Of a stretch of DNA of 64,000 nucleotides, positions 30,453 to 38,654 are shown in pieces; the stretch's first letter is position 1; the number at the start of each line of letters is the position of its first letter. Source of the stretch: RBG-16-66-20 sp040752005. Lineage in GTDB: Bacteria; Pseudomonadota; Gammaproteobacteria; Burkholderiales; SG8-39. Below the pieces are notes generated by a model. It had not been told where the DNA came from, searched no databases, and saw only the letters and a list, made by a program, of their open reading frames with translations. Location of the stretch: positions 196,471 through 260,470 of the forward strand of contig JBFMFX010000001.1 of assembly GCA_040752005.1 (NCBI GenBank), in the 5' to 3' direction. The position numbers and the translations under genes were made by a program.

Positions 30453-30911
30453 ATGTCGAAAACGGCGTTGCGACTGCGCGAGCTGGAATCGCGTGTCGGC
30501 GAGGAAGTGGGCGTATCGCCCTGGGTCGAGATGCCCCAGGAGCGCATAGACCTGTTCGCGAAAGCGACCGAGGACTTCCAGTGGATCCATGTGGATCCGG
30601 AACGCGCGAAATCGTCGCCCTTCGGCGGCACGATCGCGCATGGTTTTCTGACGCTCTCCATGCTGCCGAAGCTGGTCGAGTCCACGTTCGAGTTCTCCGA
30701 CCGTCGGATGGGCGTGAACTACGGTCTGAACCGGGTGCGCTTCACCGCGCCGGTGCCCGCCGGCTCGCGCATCCGCGGCCGCTTCCGGCTCGCGAGATAC
30801 GAGAAGCTTCCCGACGGCGGCGTGCAGACGACCTGGGACGTGACGGTCGAGCGCGAAGGCGGCGAAAAGCCGGTGATGGTCGCCGAAACCATCAGCCGGC
30901 ACTACTTCTGA
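30453..30911 (+). CDS. MaoC-like (R)-specific enoyl-CoA hydratase
   Basis: 152 residues, single hotdog domain. The hydratase-2 motif is present: ATEDFQWIHVDPERA with Asp41 and His46 as catalytic pair, then SPFGGTIAHGFLTLS. It hydrates trans-2-enoyl-CoA to the (R)-3-hydroxy form, a route to polyhydroxyalkanoate, or acts on branched or dicarboxylic acyl-CoA. A TAGAAT -10 box lies at 30429-30434 and GGGAGG precedes the ATG. The cyclase gene begins 11 bases downstream. Confidence 0.92.
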   Translation: MSKTALRLRELESRVGEEVGVSPWVEMPQERIDLFAKATEDFQWIHVDPERAKSSPFGGTIAHGFLTLSMLPKLVESTFEFSDRRMGVNYGLNRVRFTAPVPAGSRIRGRFRLARYEKLPDGGVQTTWDVTVEREGGEKPVMVAETISRHYF

Positions 30912-30922
30912 GGCGCCGCACC

Positions 30923-31966
30923 GTGTCGCAGCGCTGGAAGCACAGGCCGCCGGGATCGAACTGGGGAGAGTTCGGGCCGGACGACCAGCGCGGCCGCATG
31001 AACTGGGTGGGCCCCGAAAAGGTGCGCCAGGGCGTCGCCGAGGTGAGGGAAGGCATCACCTTCTGCCTGTCGCTTCCGCTCGACTACCCCGGCGGCAGCG
31101 TCCTCAACCCCAGGCGCCACCCGCCGCGGCTTGCCGCCACCGAGCGCTCGGGCGCGCAGAACTTCTGCTATCCGCTCGCGAACGACGATCCGCGTCTCAC
31201 CGACGCCGTCTGCGACGATCAGGCGCTGCTGTCGCTGCAGTACTCGACGCAGTGGGATTCGTTCGCGCACATCGGCAGCCGGTTCGACGCCGACGGCGAC
31301 GGCGAGGCGGAGATCGTGTTCTACAACGGCCATCGCGCCGGTGAGCATGTGATTGCCGCGGCGGCGCCGGCCGCGCCGGGCAACTGGGCGCGATACGAGG
31401 GCACGCGCGCCGCGGCGCTCGGCATCGAGAACCTCGCCGAGCACGGTGCGCAGGGACGAGGGGTACTGGTGGACCTGCATGCGCATTTCGGCCGCGAGCG
31501 GCGCGCGGTGGGCTACGACGACCTGATGCGCGTGATGGAAGCCGACCGGGTGGTGGTGGAGCGCGGCGACTTCGTGCTCTTTTACACCGGGTTCGCCGAC
31601 GTGGTCCTGGAGATGAAAAAGAACCCGGATCCGAAGCTGCTGCACGCGACCTGCACCGGTCTGGACGGCCGCGACGAGAGGCTCCTGCAGTGGGTGACCG
31701 ATTGCGGCTGCGCGGCGCTCGTCGCCGACAACTACGCGGTGGAGATCATCCCGGCGGGCGCGTGGAAGCCCGTCGCGCATGCGCTGCTGCCGCTGCACGA
31801 GCACTGCCTGTTCAAGAACGGCATTCACCTCGGCGAGCTGTGGTACCTCACCGAGCTCGCGCGCTGGCTGCGCGCGCACGGCCGCAACCGGTTCCTCCTC
31901 ACCGCACCGCCGCTCAGGCTCCCCGGCGCGGTGGGCTCGCCCGCCACGCCGATCGCCACCGTCTGA
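30923..31966 (+). CDS. Cyclase family protein (kynurenine formamidase-like fold)
   Basis: 347 residues from GTG 30923; much of the longer upstream frame overlaps the MaoC gene and is not conserved. The metal motif of kynurenine formamidase, HxGTHxDxPxH, appears as YSTQWDSFAH (107-116), so the first and second histidines are Ser and Gln while Asp112 and His116 remain. This TQWD form belongs to a separate, larger group of cyclase proteins whose reaction is not settled. HEHCLFKNGIHLGELW near the C-terminus completes the site. It lies between MaoC and an ATC-hydrolase-like gene, in one operon. Confidence 0.88.
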   Translation: MSQRWKHRPPGSNWGEFGPDDQRGRMNWVGPEKVRQGVAEVREGITFCLSLPLDYPGGSVLNPRRHPPRLAATERSGAQNFCYPLANDDPRLTDAVCDDQALLSLQYSTQWDSFAHIGSRFDADGDGEAEIVFYNGHRAGEHVIAAAAPAAPGNWARYEGTRAAALGIENLAEHGAQGRGVLVDLHAHFGRERRAVGYDDLMRVMEADRVVVERGDFVLFYTGFADVVLEMKKNPDPKLLHATCTGLDGRDERLLQWVTDCGCAALVADNYAVEIIPAGAWKPVAHALLPLHEHCLFKNGIHLGELWYLTELARWLRAHGRNRFLLTAPPLRLPGAVGSPATPIATV

Positions 31967-31975
31967 AGGAGCGCC

Positions 31976-32449
31976 ATGGACAACGACCGCCGCGACCTGA
32001 TCGCGCAGATGAAGAACCGCGCGCTGATCTACAAGGAAATGTACGAGGTGCTCGCCGCCGAGCTGGGCGCGCAAAAGGCCGAGGCGCTGATGGCGAAGGC
32101 GATCTACCGCCGCGGCGCGGACGTCGGCAGAGCGTTCGCGAGATTCGCCCCCGACGATCTTGCCGGCTTGCGCGACGCATTCCTCGCCTCGGTTCCGGGC
32201 GGCGAGGCGCTGTTCAGGCCGCAGGTGCTGCGCTGCGATGCCGAGCGGCTGGAGATCCAGCTCCACGGCTGCCCGCTCAAGGACGCCTGGCGCGAGGCCG
32301 GGCTCCCGGAGGAAAAGGTGGCCACGCTCTGCCGCATCGCCGGAGCGGTGGACAGGGGCCTGTTCGAGGGCGCGGGATTCCGCTTCGAGAACCGCACCTG
32401 GACGCCGGGCGCCGAGGGCTGCTGCTTCCTTTCCGTGCGGCGTGGCTGA
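31976..32449 (+). CDS. L-2-amino-thiazoline-4-carboxylic acid hydrolase-like protein
   Basis: 157 residues, helical N-terminal half and a beta-rich C-terminal half. HGCPLKDAWREAGLPEEKVATLCRI (97-121), AVDRGLFEGAGF and PGAEGCCFL match the ATC_hydrolase family, in which conserved cysteines (here Cys99, Cys119, Cys149, Cys150) lie close together. The founding member of the family opens the thiazoline ring on the way to L-cysteine in Pseudomonas; most relatives, like this one, are untested. GGAGC precedes the ATG. The stop overlaps the GMC oxidoreductase gene by 8 bases. Confidence 0.85.
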   Translation: MDNDRRDLIAQMKNRALIYKEMYEVLAAELGAQKAEALMAKAIYRRGADVGRAFARFAPDDLAGLRDAFLASVPGGEALFRPQVLRCDAERLEIQLHGCPLKDAWREAGLPEEKVATLCRIAGAVDRGLFEGAGFRFENRTWTPGAEGCCFLSVRRG

Positions 32450-34028
32450 GGCGCACGACTACGTCATCGTCGGTGCGGGCTCGGCCGGCTGCGTGCTCGC
32501 CGGCCGTCTGACCGAAGATCCTGCGGTGCGGGTGCTGCTGCTCGAAGCCGGCCCGCGCGACTGCCATCCCTGGATCCACGTGCCGCTCGGCTACGGCAAG
32601 CTGTTCGCGCGGCGCGACATCAACTGGGCGTACGAGTCCGAGCCCGAACCCGCGCTCGGCGGCCGGCGCATCTTCACCCCGCGCGGGCGGGTACTCGGCG
32701 GCTCCTCCTCGATCAACGGCCTGATCTACATCCGCGGCCAGCCGCAGGACTACGACGGCTGGGGCGTGCCCGGCTGGGGCTGGAAGGACCTGCTGCCGTA
32801 TTTCAGGAAATGCGAGGACCAGCAGCGCGGCGCGAACGAATGGCACGGCACCGGCGGCCCGCTCGCGGTGAGCGACCTCGAGCCGCACCCGCTCGCCGAC
32901 GCCTTCATCGCCGCGGCGGCCTCGCTCGGCATTGCGCGCAACGACGACTTCAACGGCGCGCGCCAGGAGGGCACCGGCTACTACCAGGCGACCGCACGCA
33001 ACGGCCGGCGCTGCAGCGCCGCGGTGGCGTACCTGCGGCCGGCGCGCAAGCGTCCCAATCTGCGCGTTGAGACCAACGCGCTTGCGACTCGCGTCCTGTT
33101 CGAAGGCGAACGGGCGGTCGCGGTGGAATACGAGCAGGGCGGAGAAAAGCGCGTGGCGCGCGCCGCGCGCGAGGTGATCCTCGCCGCCGGCAGCTTCAAC
33201 ACGCCGCAGCTTCTGCAGCTCTCCGGCGTCGGCCCGCGCGCGCTGCTCGAACGCCTCGGCATCCCGGTGGTGCTCGATGCTCCGGGCGTCGGCGAGGATC
33301 TGCAGGATCACTTTTACTGCCGCACGTTCTGGCGCGCCAACCGGCCGCTCACGCTGAACGACGACATGGCGAGCCTCGTGCGCAAGGCGAGAATCGGTCT
33401 CGAATATCTGCTGTTTCGCCGCGGGCCGCTCACGGTGAGCGCGGGCTACGCCGCGGCGTTCGCCCGCACGCGGCCGGACCTCGCGCGCCCGGACGTGCAG
33501 ATCTACTTCATCAACTTTTCGAGCGCGAAGCGCGGCGCCGGGCTGCACCCGTTTTCCGGGTTCACGCTCTCGGTGTCGCAGCTTCAGGTCGAGTCACGCG
33601 GCTCGGTGCGCATCCGCTCGGCCGATCCGCACGAGCCGCCCGCGATCCGCTACAACTACCTCGCCACCGAAAACGACCGGCGAGTGATGGTCGAGGGCCT
33701 GAAGCTCGTTCGCCGCATCGCTGGCGCGCCGCCGCTCGCTGCCTTCATCGCCGCCGAGGAATATCCGGGTGCGCGCGTCAAGACGGACGCCGACTGGCTC
33801 GAGTTTGTGCGCGAGGCGGGCGACACGGTGTTTCATCCGACCTCCACCTGCCGGATGGGGACCGACGCGCGCGCAGTGGTGGATCCGCTCCTGCGCCTGC
33901 GCGGGCTCGACGCGGTGCGCGTGGTGGACGCCTCGGTGATGCCGGCGGTGCCCTCGGGCAACATCAACGCGGCGGTGATCGCGATCGCCGAGAAGGCGGC
34001 GGACCTAATTCGCGGGAAAGGGCGTTAG
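32442..34028 (+). CDS. GMC family FAD-dependent oxidoreductase (choline dehydrogenase-like)
   Basis: 528 residues from GTG 32442. YVIVGAGSAGCVLAGRL (7-23) is the FAD dinucleotide site, LLLEAG follows, RGRVLGGSSSING (81-93) is the GMC signature 1 and ILAAGSFNTPQLLQLSG signature 2. Near the C-terminus FHPTSTCRMG holds the catalytic His and PSGNINAAV the FAD-closing segment. It oxidises an alcohol, passing electrons to oxygen or quinone; choline is only one of many possible substrates. No signal peptide. It overlaps the ATC-hydrolase-like gene by 8 bases and, convergently, the Sco1 gene by 24. Confidence 0.93.
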   Translation: MAEAHDYVIVGAGSAGCVLAGRLTEDPAVRVLLLEAGPRDCHPWIHVPLGYGKLFARRDINWAYESEPEPALGGRRIFTPRGRVLGGSSSINGLIYIRGQPQDYDGWGVPGWGWKDLLPYFRKCEDQQRGANEWHGTGGPLAVSDLEPHPLADAFIAAAASLGIARNDDFNGARQEGTGYYQATARNGRRCSAAVAYLRPARKRPNLRVETNALATRVLFEGERAVAVEYEQGGEKRVARAAREVILAAGSFNTPQLLQLSGVGPRALLERLGIPVVLDAPGVGEDLQDHFYCRTFWRANRPLTLNDDMASLVRKARIGLEYLLFRRGPLTVSAGYAAAFARTRPDLARPDVQIYFINFSSAKRGAGLHPFSGFTLSVSQLQVESRGSVRIRSADPHEPPAIRYNYLATENDRRVMVEGLKLVRRIAGAPPLAAFIAAEEYPGARVKTDADWLEFVREAGDTVFHPTSTCRMGTDARAVVDPLLRLRGLDAVRVVDASVMPAVPSGNINAAVIAIAEKAADLIRGKGR

Positions 34029-34658
34029 CAGCTCGCGCAGCATTGTCGCGATGCGCTGCGGCGGTGTCCCCGGGGGAAAAAGGCTGTGGAAATTTCCGTC
34101 GCGGTCGAGCAGGAACGTGAACGCTGTGTGGTCAATGGCGTAGCCGCTTGCGCCCGGTTGCGGAACGCGCTCGTAGAACACCTTGTACACGGTCGCGATG
34201 CGACGCACCTCGGCCTCCGATCCTGTGAGCGCGATAAAGCGAGGATGAAACGCGGCGACATACTCGCGCAACACCTCGGGCGTGTCGCGATCAGGGTCGA
34301 GGGTCACGAAGAGCGGTTGCACCTCGGCCGCCTGGGTGCCGAGCGCCTCGAGCGCGGCGCTGACCGCCGCCAGGTCCGTGGGGCAGACGTCCGGGCAGTG
34401 CACGTAGCCGAAGTAAAGCAGCACCAGCTTTCCGCGGAAGTCGCCGAGGCTGACGCGCCGACCATCCGGTGCCGACAGCGTGAACGGACCGCCGATCGGG
34501 TGCCGGCCTGACATCAACTCGTTCATGAGCCGCGCGGCGTCCGCGCGACGGGGCTCGGGTTGCTCTCTGCCGGGCTGCGCGCATGCGGCCGCCCCCGCGG
34601 CAAGGACCGGCAGGAGCGCGAGGCCGAGCGCCGTCCTGCTGCGCGCACCGGCGGCCAT
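34005..34658 (-). CDS. SCO1/SenC copper chaperone lipoprotein
   Basis: 217 residues. The N-terminus is a lipoprotein signal ending AGAAAC with Cys26 as the acylated residue. The thioredoxin fold has the copper motif CPDVC (Cys88, Cys92) and a matching histidine in AIDHTAF. Sco proteins deliver copper to the CuA site of cytochrome oxidase or act in thiol redox homeostasis. It lies 4 bases after a Tat-exported metallo-beta-lactamase-fold gene, not next to oxidase genes, so a role beside that protein in the periplasm is possible. Confidence 0.92.
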   Translation of the reverse strand: MAAGARSRTALGLALLPVLAAGAAACAQPGREQPEPRRADAARLMNELMSGRHPIGGPFTLSAPDGRRVSLGDFRGKLVLLYFGYVHCPDVCPTDLAAVSAALEALGTQAAEVQPLFVTLDPDRDTPEVLREYVAAFHPRFIALTGSEAEVRRIATVYKVFYERVPQPGASGYAIDHTAFTFLLDRDGNFHSLFPPGTPPQRIATMLRELLTPFPAN

Positions 34659-34662
34659 ACGA

Positions 34663-35772
34663 TCAGCCGCCGAAGGTGTATTCGGTGCCCGTGGTCGAGG
34701 TAATCAGCCGGTCGGCGAGTTCCGAGCGCAGCATCGCCACCAGCGTCGGTCCCGAGCAGTGCATCGGAATGATCACATCCGGGTCGAGCGCCTTGAACTC
34801 GGCAATCGTCTGGCGCACGTAGTCGTCCGGCGCCGGGAAGAGGTGAAACCCGCCCACCGCGGCATGCAGCCTCTTGATCCCGGACACCTCCATCGCCTGG
34901 CGCGCCGTGTTGATGATTCCGGTGTGACCGCAGGAGGAAATGACCACCAGCCCGCGCTCGCGCACGTTGAAACACGTGCCGTGCTCGTGAATGTGCATGT
35001 CCGGGACCGGCTTGCCCTGCGCCTTGGCGTTTTCGGCCGGGATGTCGCAGCCTACGTCGCCGCGCTTGAAGTACTCGACCAGCGTGTTCGGCAGGACGCG
35101 CTCGAAGCCCCGGCGCGCGATGTTGCCGGTGGTGAACGCATGGCCGAGCACGACCGTCGGCTGCTCGCAGTAGACGATGCGCACACGGTACTTCTCGAGC
35201 GCCTTGCGGTCGAGCACGCCCCAGTCTGCGAAATGCCCCGGTGTGCCGGCCTGCGCCTTGCGCATGCAGAACGCGTCCTCGCCTCCTACGTAGAGCGGCA
35301 GGTCGGCGGGCAGCCGGTCACGGTACTTTTCCAAGAACCCGATCAGCCCGCCGAAGTGATCGTAGTGTCCGTGGCTGACGATCAGCGCCTGGACCTTCGC
35401 GCCGTCAATGCCCATGATTTCCATGTTGTTGAGCAGCGCGTTCGGCGTGTAGCCAAAGTCGAGCAGCAGGCGGCGGGTGTCGGAACCGATGCGCGATTCC
35501 AGCCAGAGCGACAGCCCCCATTCATTGTGCAGCGTCTTGCGGAAATCGGCCGGCGAAGAGAGTCCCGCACGGCGAATTCTCACCCACGGCGAGGCGCCCA
35601 CGCGCGGCGTGTCGTAGCTGGAATCGGTGAGGACGCGAATGACGAGGCTGTCCACTGTCGGCACCTGCAGGTCCGGCCGTTGGGCGAAGGCGCCGGCACC
35701 GGGTGCCAGGCCGAGCGGCACAGTTGCGGCGGCGCCGAGCACGATCCGGCGCCGAATGCGGTTGACGGCCAT
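34663..35772 (-). CDS. Tat-exported metallo-beta-lactamase-fold hydrolase
   Basis: 369 residues from ATG 35772 behind GAGGAGG. The first 30 residues (MAVNRIRRRIVLGAAA, then PGAGAFAQ) are a twin-arginine signal. VSHGHYDHFGG gives the zinc-binding HxHxDH motif; later metal ligands sit in SSCGHTG and PMHCSG. The layout resembles the 7,8-dihydropterin-6-methyl-4-(beta-D-ribofuranosyl)aminobenzene-phosphate synthase (MptC-like) branch, but those are cytoplasmic. Export in folded state fits a metalloenzyme. It is followed within 4 bases by the Sco1 gene. Reaction unknown. Confidence 0.88.
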   Translation of the reverse strand: MAVNRIRRRIVLGAAATVPLGLAPGAGAFAQRPDLQVPTVDSLVIRVLTDSSYDTPRVGASPWVRIRRAGLSSPADFRKTLHNEWGLSLWLESRIGSDTRRLLLDFGYTPNALLNNMEIMGIDGAKVQALIVSHGHYDHFGGLIGFLEKYRDRLPADLPLYVGGEDAFCMRKAQAGTPGHFADWGVLDRKALEKYRVRIVYCEQPTVVLGHAFTTGNIARRGFERVLPNTLVEYFKRGDVGCDIPAENAKAQGKPVPDMHIHEHGTCFNVRERGLVVISSCGHTGIINTARQAMEVSGIKRLHAAVGGFHLFPAPDDYVRQTIAEFKALDPDVIIPMHCSGPTLVAMLRSELADRLITSTTGTEYTFGG

Positions 35773-35875
35773 GATTTGCCTCCTCGTTTTCGTACGACGG
35801 GCGAAATTGTGCACACTCGCAATTGACAGCCGCAAGGCCATTTGAAAGACTGCGTCGGTCCCAGGGGAGGGTCCG
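35773..35875. promoter_or_regulatory. Divergent promoter region, metallohydrolase versus ABC transporter
   Basis: 103 bases between divergent ATGs. A GGGGAGGG ribosome-binding site lies 8 bases before the substrate-binding-protein ATG, and GAGGAGG lies on the other strand. The centre is less GC-rich and holds TTGTGCACACTCGCAATTGACA (35808-35829), with a GTGCAC palindrome that could be an operator and a TTGACA that could be a -35 toward the plus strand. Confidence 0.4.
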
Positions 35876-37162
35876 ATGACATTGCAACGCAGCATTTTCT
35901 TGGCGGTCACGCTTGCGCTCGCGCTGGGCGCCCACGCGCAGCAAAAGGAAATCAAGGTTGGGGTGATCTACGACTACACCGGGCCCTTCGCCGCCGGGGG
36001 ATCGGAAGCTGCCGCACTCGGCACGAAGATCGCGATTGACATGCTCAACGAAAAGGGCGGCGTCGAGGGCTACCGCATCAACGCCATCTACGCCGACGCG
36101 CAGTCGAAGACCGAAGTCGCGATCAACGAGGCGACGCGGCTGCTTGAGCAGGAGAAGGTCCACCTCATCATGGGGGTGTACTCCAGCGCGCACTGCGTGC
36201 CGATGGCGCAGCGCGTGGACGCAGCGAAAAAATTCATGTGGGCGAACGTGTGCGTCGCTTCGAGCGTGTTCAAGGACAAGAAGCTTTCCTACGTGTTCCG
36301 GCCGCAGGTGCATTCGGACCAGTTCGGCGAGGCCTCGTGCACCTTCATCGCCGAGAGCGCGAAGGAAAAGCTCGGCGTGGAGGCAAAGAAGGTCAAAGTC
36401 GCGATCATCTACGAGGACGGACCCTATGGCGCCGGAGTGGCGCAGGGCAACGAGGCGAAGTGCAAGGAACTGGGCATGCAGGTGGTGCTCAAGGAGGGCT
36501 ATGCCGCGACCGCGCCTGATCTGTCGAGCCTGGTCACCAAGCTCAAGCGCGCGCGCGCCGACGTGCTGCTGCACACCGGCTACAACCCGGACATCACGCT
36601 GTTCTTGCGCCAGGCGCGCGAGCAGGGCCTGAAGTTCAAGGGCATCATCGGCCACGGCGCTGGCTACGGCCAGATCGGCAAGCTCATGGAGACCTTCGGC
36701 ACCGACGTCAACTATTTCTTCAACGTGGACCCGGTGGCGGCGCAGCTGCTCGATCCGAAGACGCTCAAGCCGGGGCTGGGCGATCTCACGCGCGAAATGG
36801 TCAGGCGCTATCAGGCGGTGAAGGGCCCGAACGACGTGCCGCCACACGCCTCGATGGGCTTCAACCAGTCGTGGATCTTCTTCACCGACGTGCTGCCGCG
36901 CGCGATCCGCAAGCACGGCGGCATAGATCCGGAGGCGCTGAGGAAAGCGGCGCTGGAGACCGACATTCCGCAGGGCGGAACGATCCAGGGCTATGGGGTG
37001 AAGTTCTTCCCTCCGGGCCATCCGATGGCGGGCCAGAACGAGCGCTCCTCGCCGGTGGTCATGCAGTACGTGAACGGCCGCACCTACGTCGCCTGGCCGC
37101 GCGCGATCCGCACCACGGACCCGGTGTTTCCGTTCCCCAAGGGCCATCCTTACGGGATGTGA
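35876..37162 (+). CDS. ABC transporter substrate-binding protein, branched-chain amino-acid type
   Basis: 428 residues with a signal peptide (MTLQRSIFLAVTLALALGAHAQ). The mature part, from KEIKVGVIYDYTGPFAAGGSEA, is a type I periplasmic binding protein of the LivK/Peripla_BP_6 family. GVYSSAHCVPMAQ and FNVDPVAAQ are in the ligand cleft. Three cysteines in the mature protein are unusual. Ligands of this family range from branched amino acids to amides, urea and aromatic acids. The ABC genes follow in the same direction after 29 bases. Close neighbours do not identify the ligand. Confidence 0.93.
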   Translation: MTLQRSIFLAVTLALALGAHAQQKEIKVGVIYDYTGPFAAGGSEAAALGTKIAIDMLNEKGGVEGYRINAIYADAQSKTEVAINEATRLLEQEKVHLIMGVYSSAHCVPMAQRVDAAKKFMWANVCVASSVFKDKKLSYVFRPQVHSDQFGEASCTFIAESAKEKLGVEAKKVKVAIIYEDGPYGAGVAQGNEAKCKELGMQVVLKEGYAATAPDLSSLVTKLKRARADVLLHTGYNPDITLFLRQAREQGLKFKGIIGHGAGYGQIGKLMETFGTDVNYFFNVDPVAAQLLDPKTLKPGLGDLTREMVRRYQAVKGPNDVPPHASMGFNQSWIFFTDVLPRAIRKHGGIDPEALRKAALETDIPQGGTIQGYGVKFFPPGHPMAGQNERSSPVVMQYVNGRTYVAWPRAIRTTDPVFPFPKGHPYGM

Positions 37163-37191
37163 CCCCGCTCGCGGCAGACAGACGCGCGTAA

Positions 37192-37950
37192 GTGCTGGAG
37201 GTCAGCGGGCTCACGAAGCGCTTCGGCGGCTTCGCGGCGATCGAGAACGTCTCGTTCCGGCTCGAAGAGGGCGAGATCCTCGGCCTGATCGGACCGAACG
37301 GCTCGGGAAAGAGCACGACGTTCAACGTGATCGCCGGGCTGTACGCGCCGACCGGTGGGTCGGTGCGGTTCCGCGGCGAGGAGATCGGGGGGCTCGCTCC
37401 AGCCGAGATCTGCCACCGGGGCATCGCGCGCACCTTCCAGATCCCGCGGCCGTTCCGCAAGCTGACGCTGTTGGAGAACGTGGCGCTTGCCGCCTTCTAC
37501 GGCCGCGCGCCACACCCGCCGCGCGGCCGCGCCTGGGCGCTCGCGCGCGAGGCGCTGGAGCTGGTCGGGCTGCCCGCCGGGCCGCAGGCGCGCGTGGACG
37601 GGCTGGGCGCCGCCGGTCTCAAGAAGCTGGAGCTGGCGCGCGCGCTCGCCACCCAGCCGAAGGTGCTGCTTGCCGACGAGTCGCTCGGCGGGCTCGATGA
37701 GCACGAGATGGAACAGGCGGCGGCGCTCCTTGCCTCGATCCGGCGCGAGCGCGGCATCAGCATCGTCTGGGTCGAGCACATCATGGGCGTGCTGATGCGC
37801 GTGGTGGACCGCTGCATCGTGCTCGATCACGGCGAGGTGATCGCGGCCGGAAAGCCCGAGCAGGTGGCGCACGACCCGCGCGTGATCGAGGTCTACCTCG
37901 GTGCGGAGGCGGCCGCGGTGCAGGCGGTCGCGGCGGCAAGGGCCGGCTGA
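37192..37950 (+). CDS. ABC transporter ATPase, LivG-like
   Basis: 252 residues, GTG start. Walker A is GPNGSGKST (34-42), Walker B VLLADE with Glu163, and the switch His is in VEHIMG. The C-loop, normally a variant of LSGGQ (LivG: LPYGxQ), reads LGAAGLKKLELARAL from 138, so its SGG core is not present. LIGPNGSGK and TFQIPRPFRKLT otherwise match LivG. If the C-loop is truly degenerate, ATP hydrolysis at one site may depend on the partner ATPase. Its stop overlaps the next gene by one base (TGATG). Confidence 0.9.
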   Translation: MLEVSGLTKRFGGFAAIENVSFRLEEGEILGLIGPNGSGKSTTFNVIAGLYAPTGGSVRFRGEEIGGLAPAEICHRGIARTFQIPRPFRKLTLLENVALAAFYGRAPHPPRGRAWALAREALELVGLPAGPQARVDGLGAAGLKKLELARALATQPKVLLADESLGGLDEHEMEQAAALLASIRRERGISIVWVEHIMGVLMRVVDRCIVLDHGEVIAAGKPEQVAHDPRVIEVYLGAEAAAVQAVAAARAG

Positions 37951-38654
37951 TGCTCGCCCTCGCGGGCGTGTGCGCCGGCTACGGCACGTTCCAGGCACTG
38001 TTCGACGTGAGCCTGGAGGTGCGCGCCGGCGAGTCGGTGGCGGTGATCGGCCCGAACGGCGCCGGCAAGACGACGCTGCTCAGGGTGATCTCCAAGCTGA
38101 TCGAGGCGAGCGCCGGCGAGATCACGATGGAAGGTGCGCGCCTGAACGAGGTACCGGCGCACGAGGTGATCGCGCACGGCATCGCCCACGTGCCCGAGAA
38201 CCGGCGGCTTTTTCCGCGCCTGACGGTGGAGGAGAACCTGCGCATCGGCGCCTTCCACCGCGCCGCGCGCGCGAAGTTCGCCGAGCGGCTCGGCTTCGTG
38301 TTCTCGCTTTTCCCGCGCCTTGCCGAGCGGCGCGCGCAGCCGGCGGGCACGCTCTCCGGCGGCGAGCAGCAGATGTGCGCGATCGGTCGCGCGCTGATGA
38401 GCGGCCCGAAGCTGCTGCTGCTGGACGAACCTTCGGCCGGCCTTGCGCCGGTGGTGGTGCAGTCCATCTTCGCGCTGGTGAAGCGCATTTGCGGCGAGGG
38501 CTACACCGTGCTCATCGTCGAGCAGAACGTGCAGCAGGTGCTGAAGGTCGTGGATCGGGCCTATCTTCTGGAAACCGGTCGCATCAAGGCGAGCGGCACC
38601 TCGGCCGAACTGCTCGCGAGCCAGACGATCCGCAAGGCGTATCTGGGGCTGTAG
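37950..38654 (+). CDS. ABC transporter ATPase, LivF-like
   Basis: 234 residues. Walker A GPNGAGKTT (34-42), a complete signature LSGGEQQM near 134-141, Walker B LLLLDEPSAGLAP and HVPENRRLFPRLTVEENL typical of LivF. It should pair with the LivG-like protein to drive the LivHM channel at the inner membrane. The gene overlaps livG-like by one base and directly abuts the permease gene, so subunits are made together. Confidence 0.93.
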   Translation: MLALAGVCAGYGTFQALFDVSLEVRAGESVAVIGPNGAGKTTLLRVISKLIEASAGEITMEGARLNEVPAHEVIAHGIAHVPENRRLFPRLTVEENLRIGAFHRAARAKFAERLGFVFSLFPRLAERRAQPAGTLSGGEQQMCAIGRALMSGPKLLLLDEPSAGLAPVVVQSIFALVKRICGEGYTVLIVEQNVQQVLKVVDRAYLLETGRIKASGTSAELLASQTIRKAYLGL

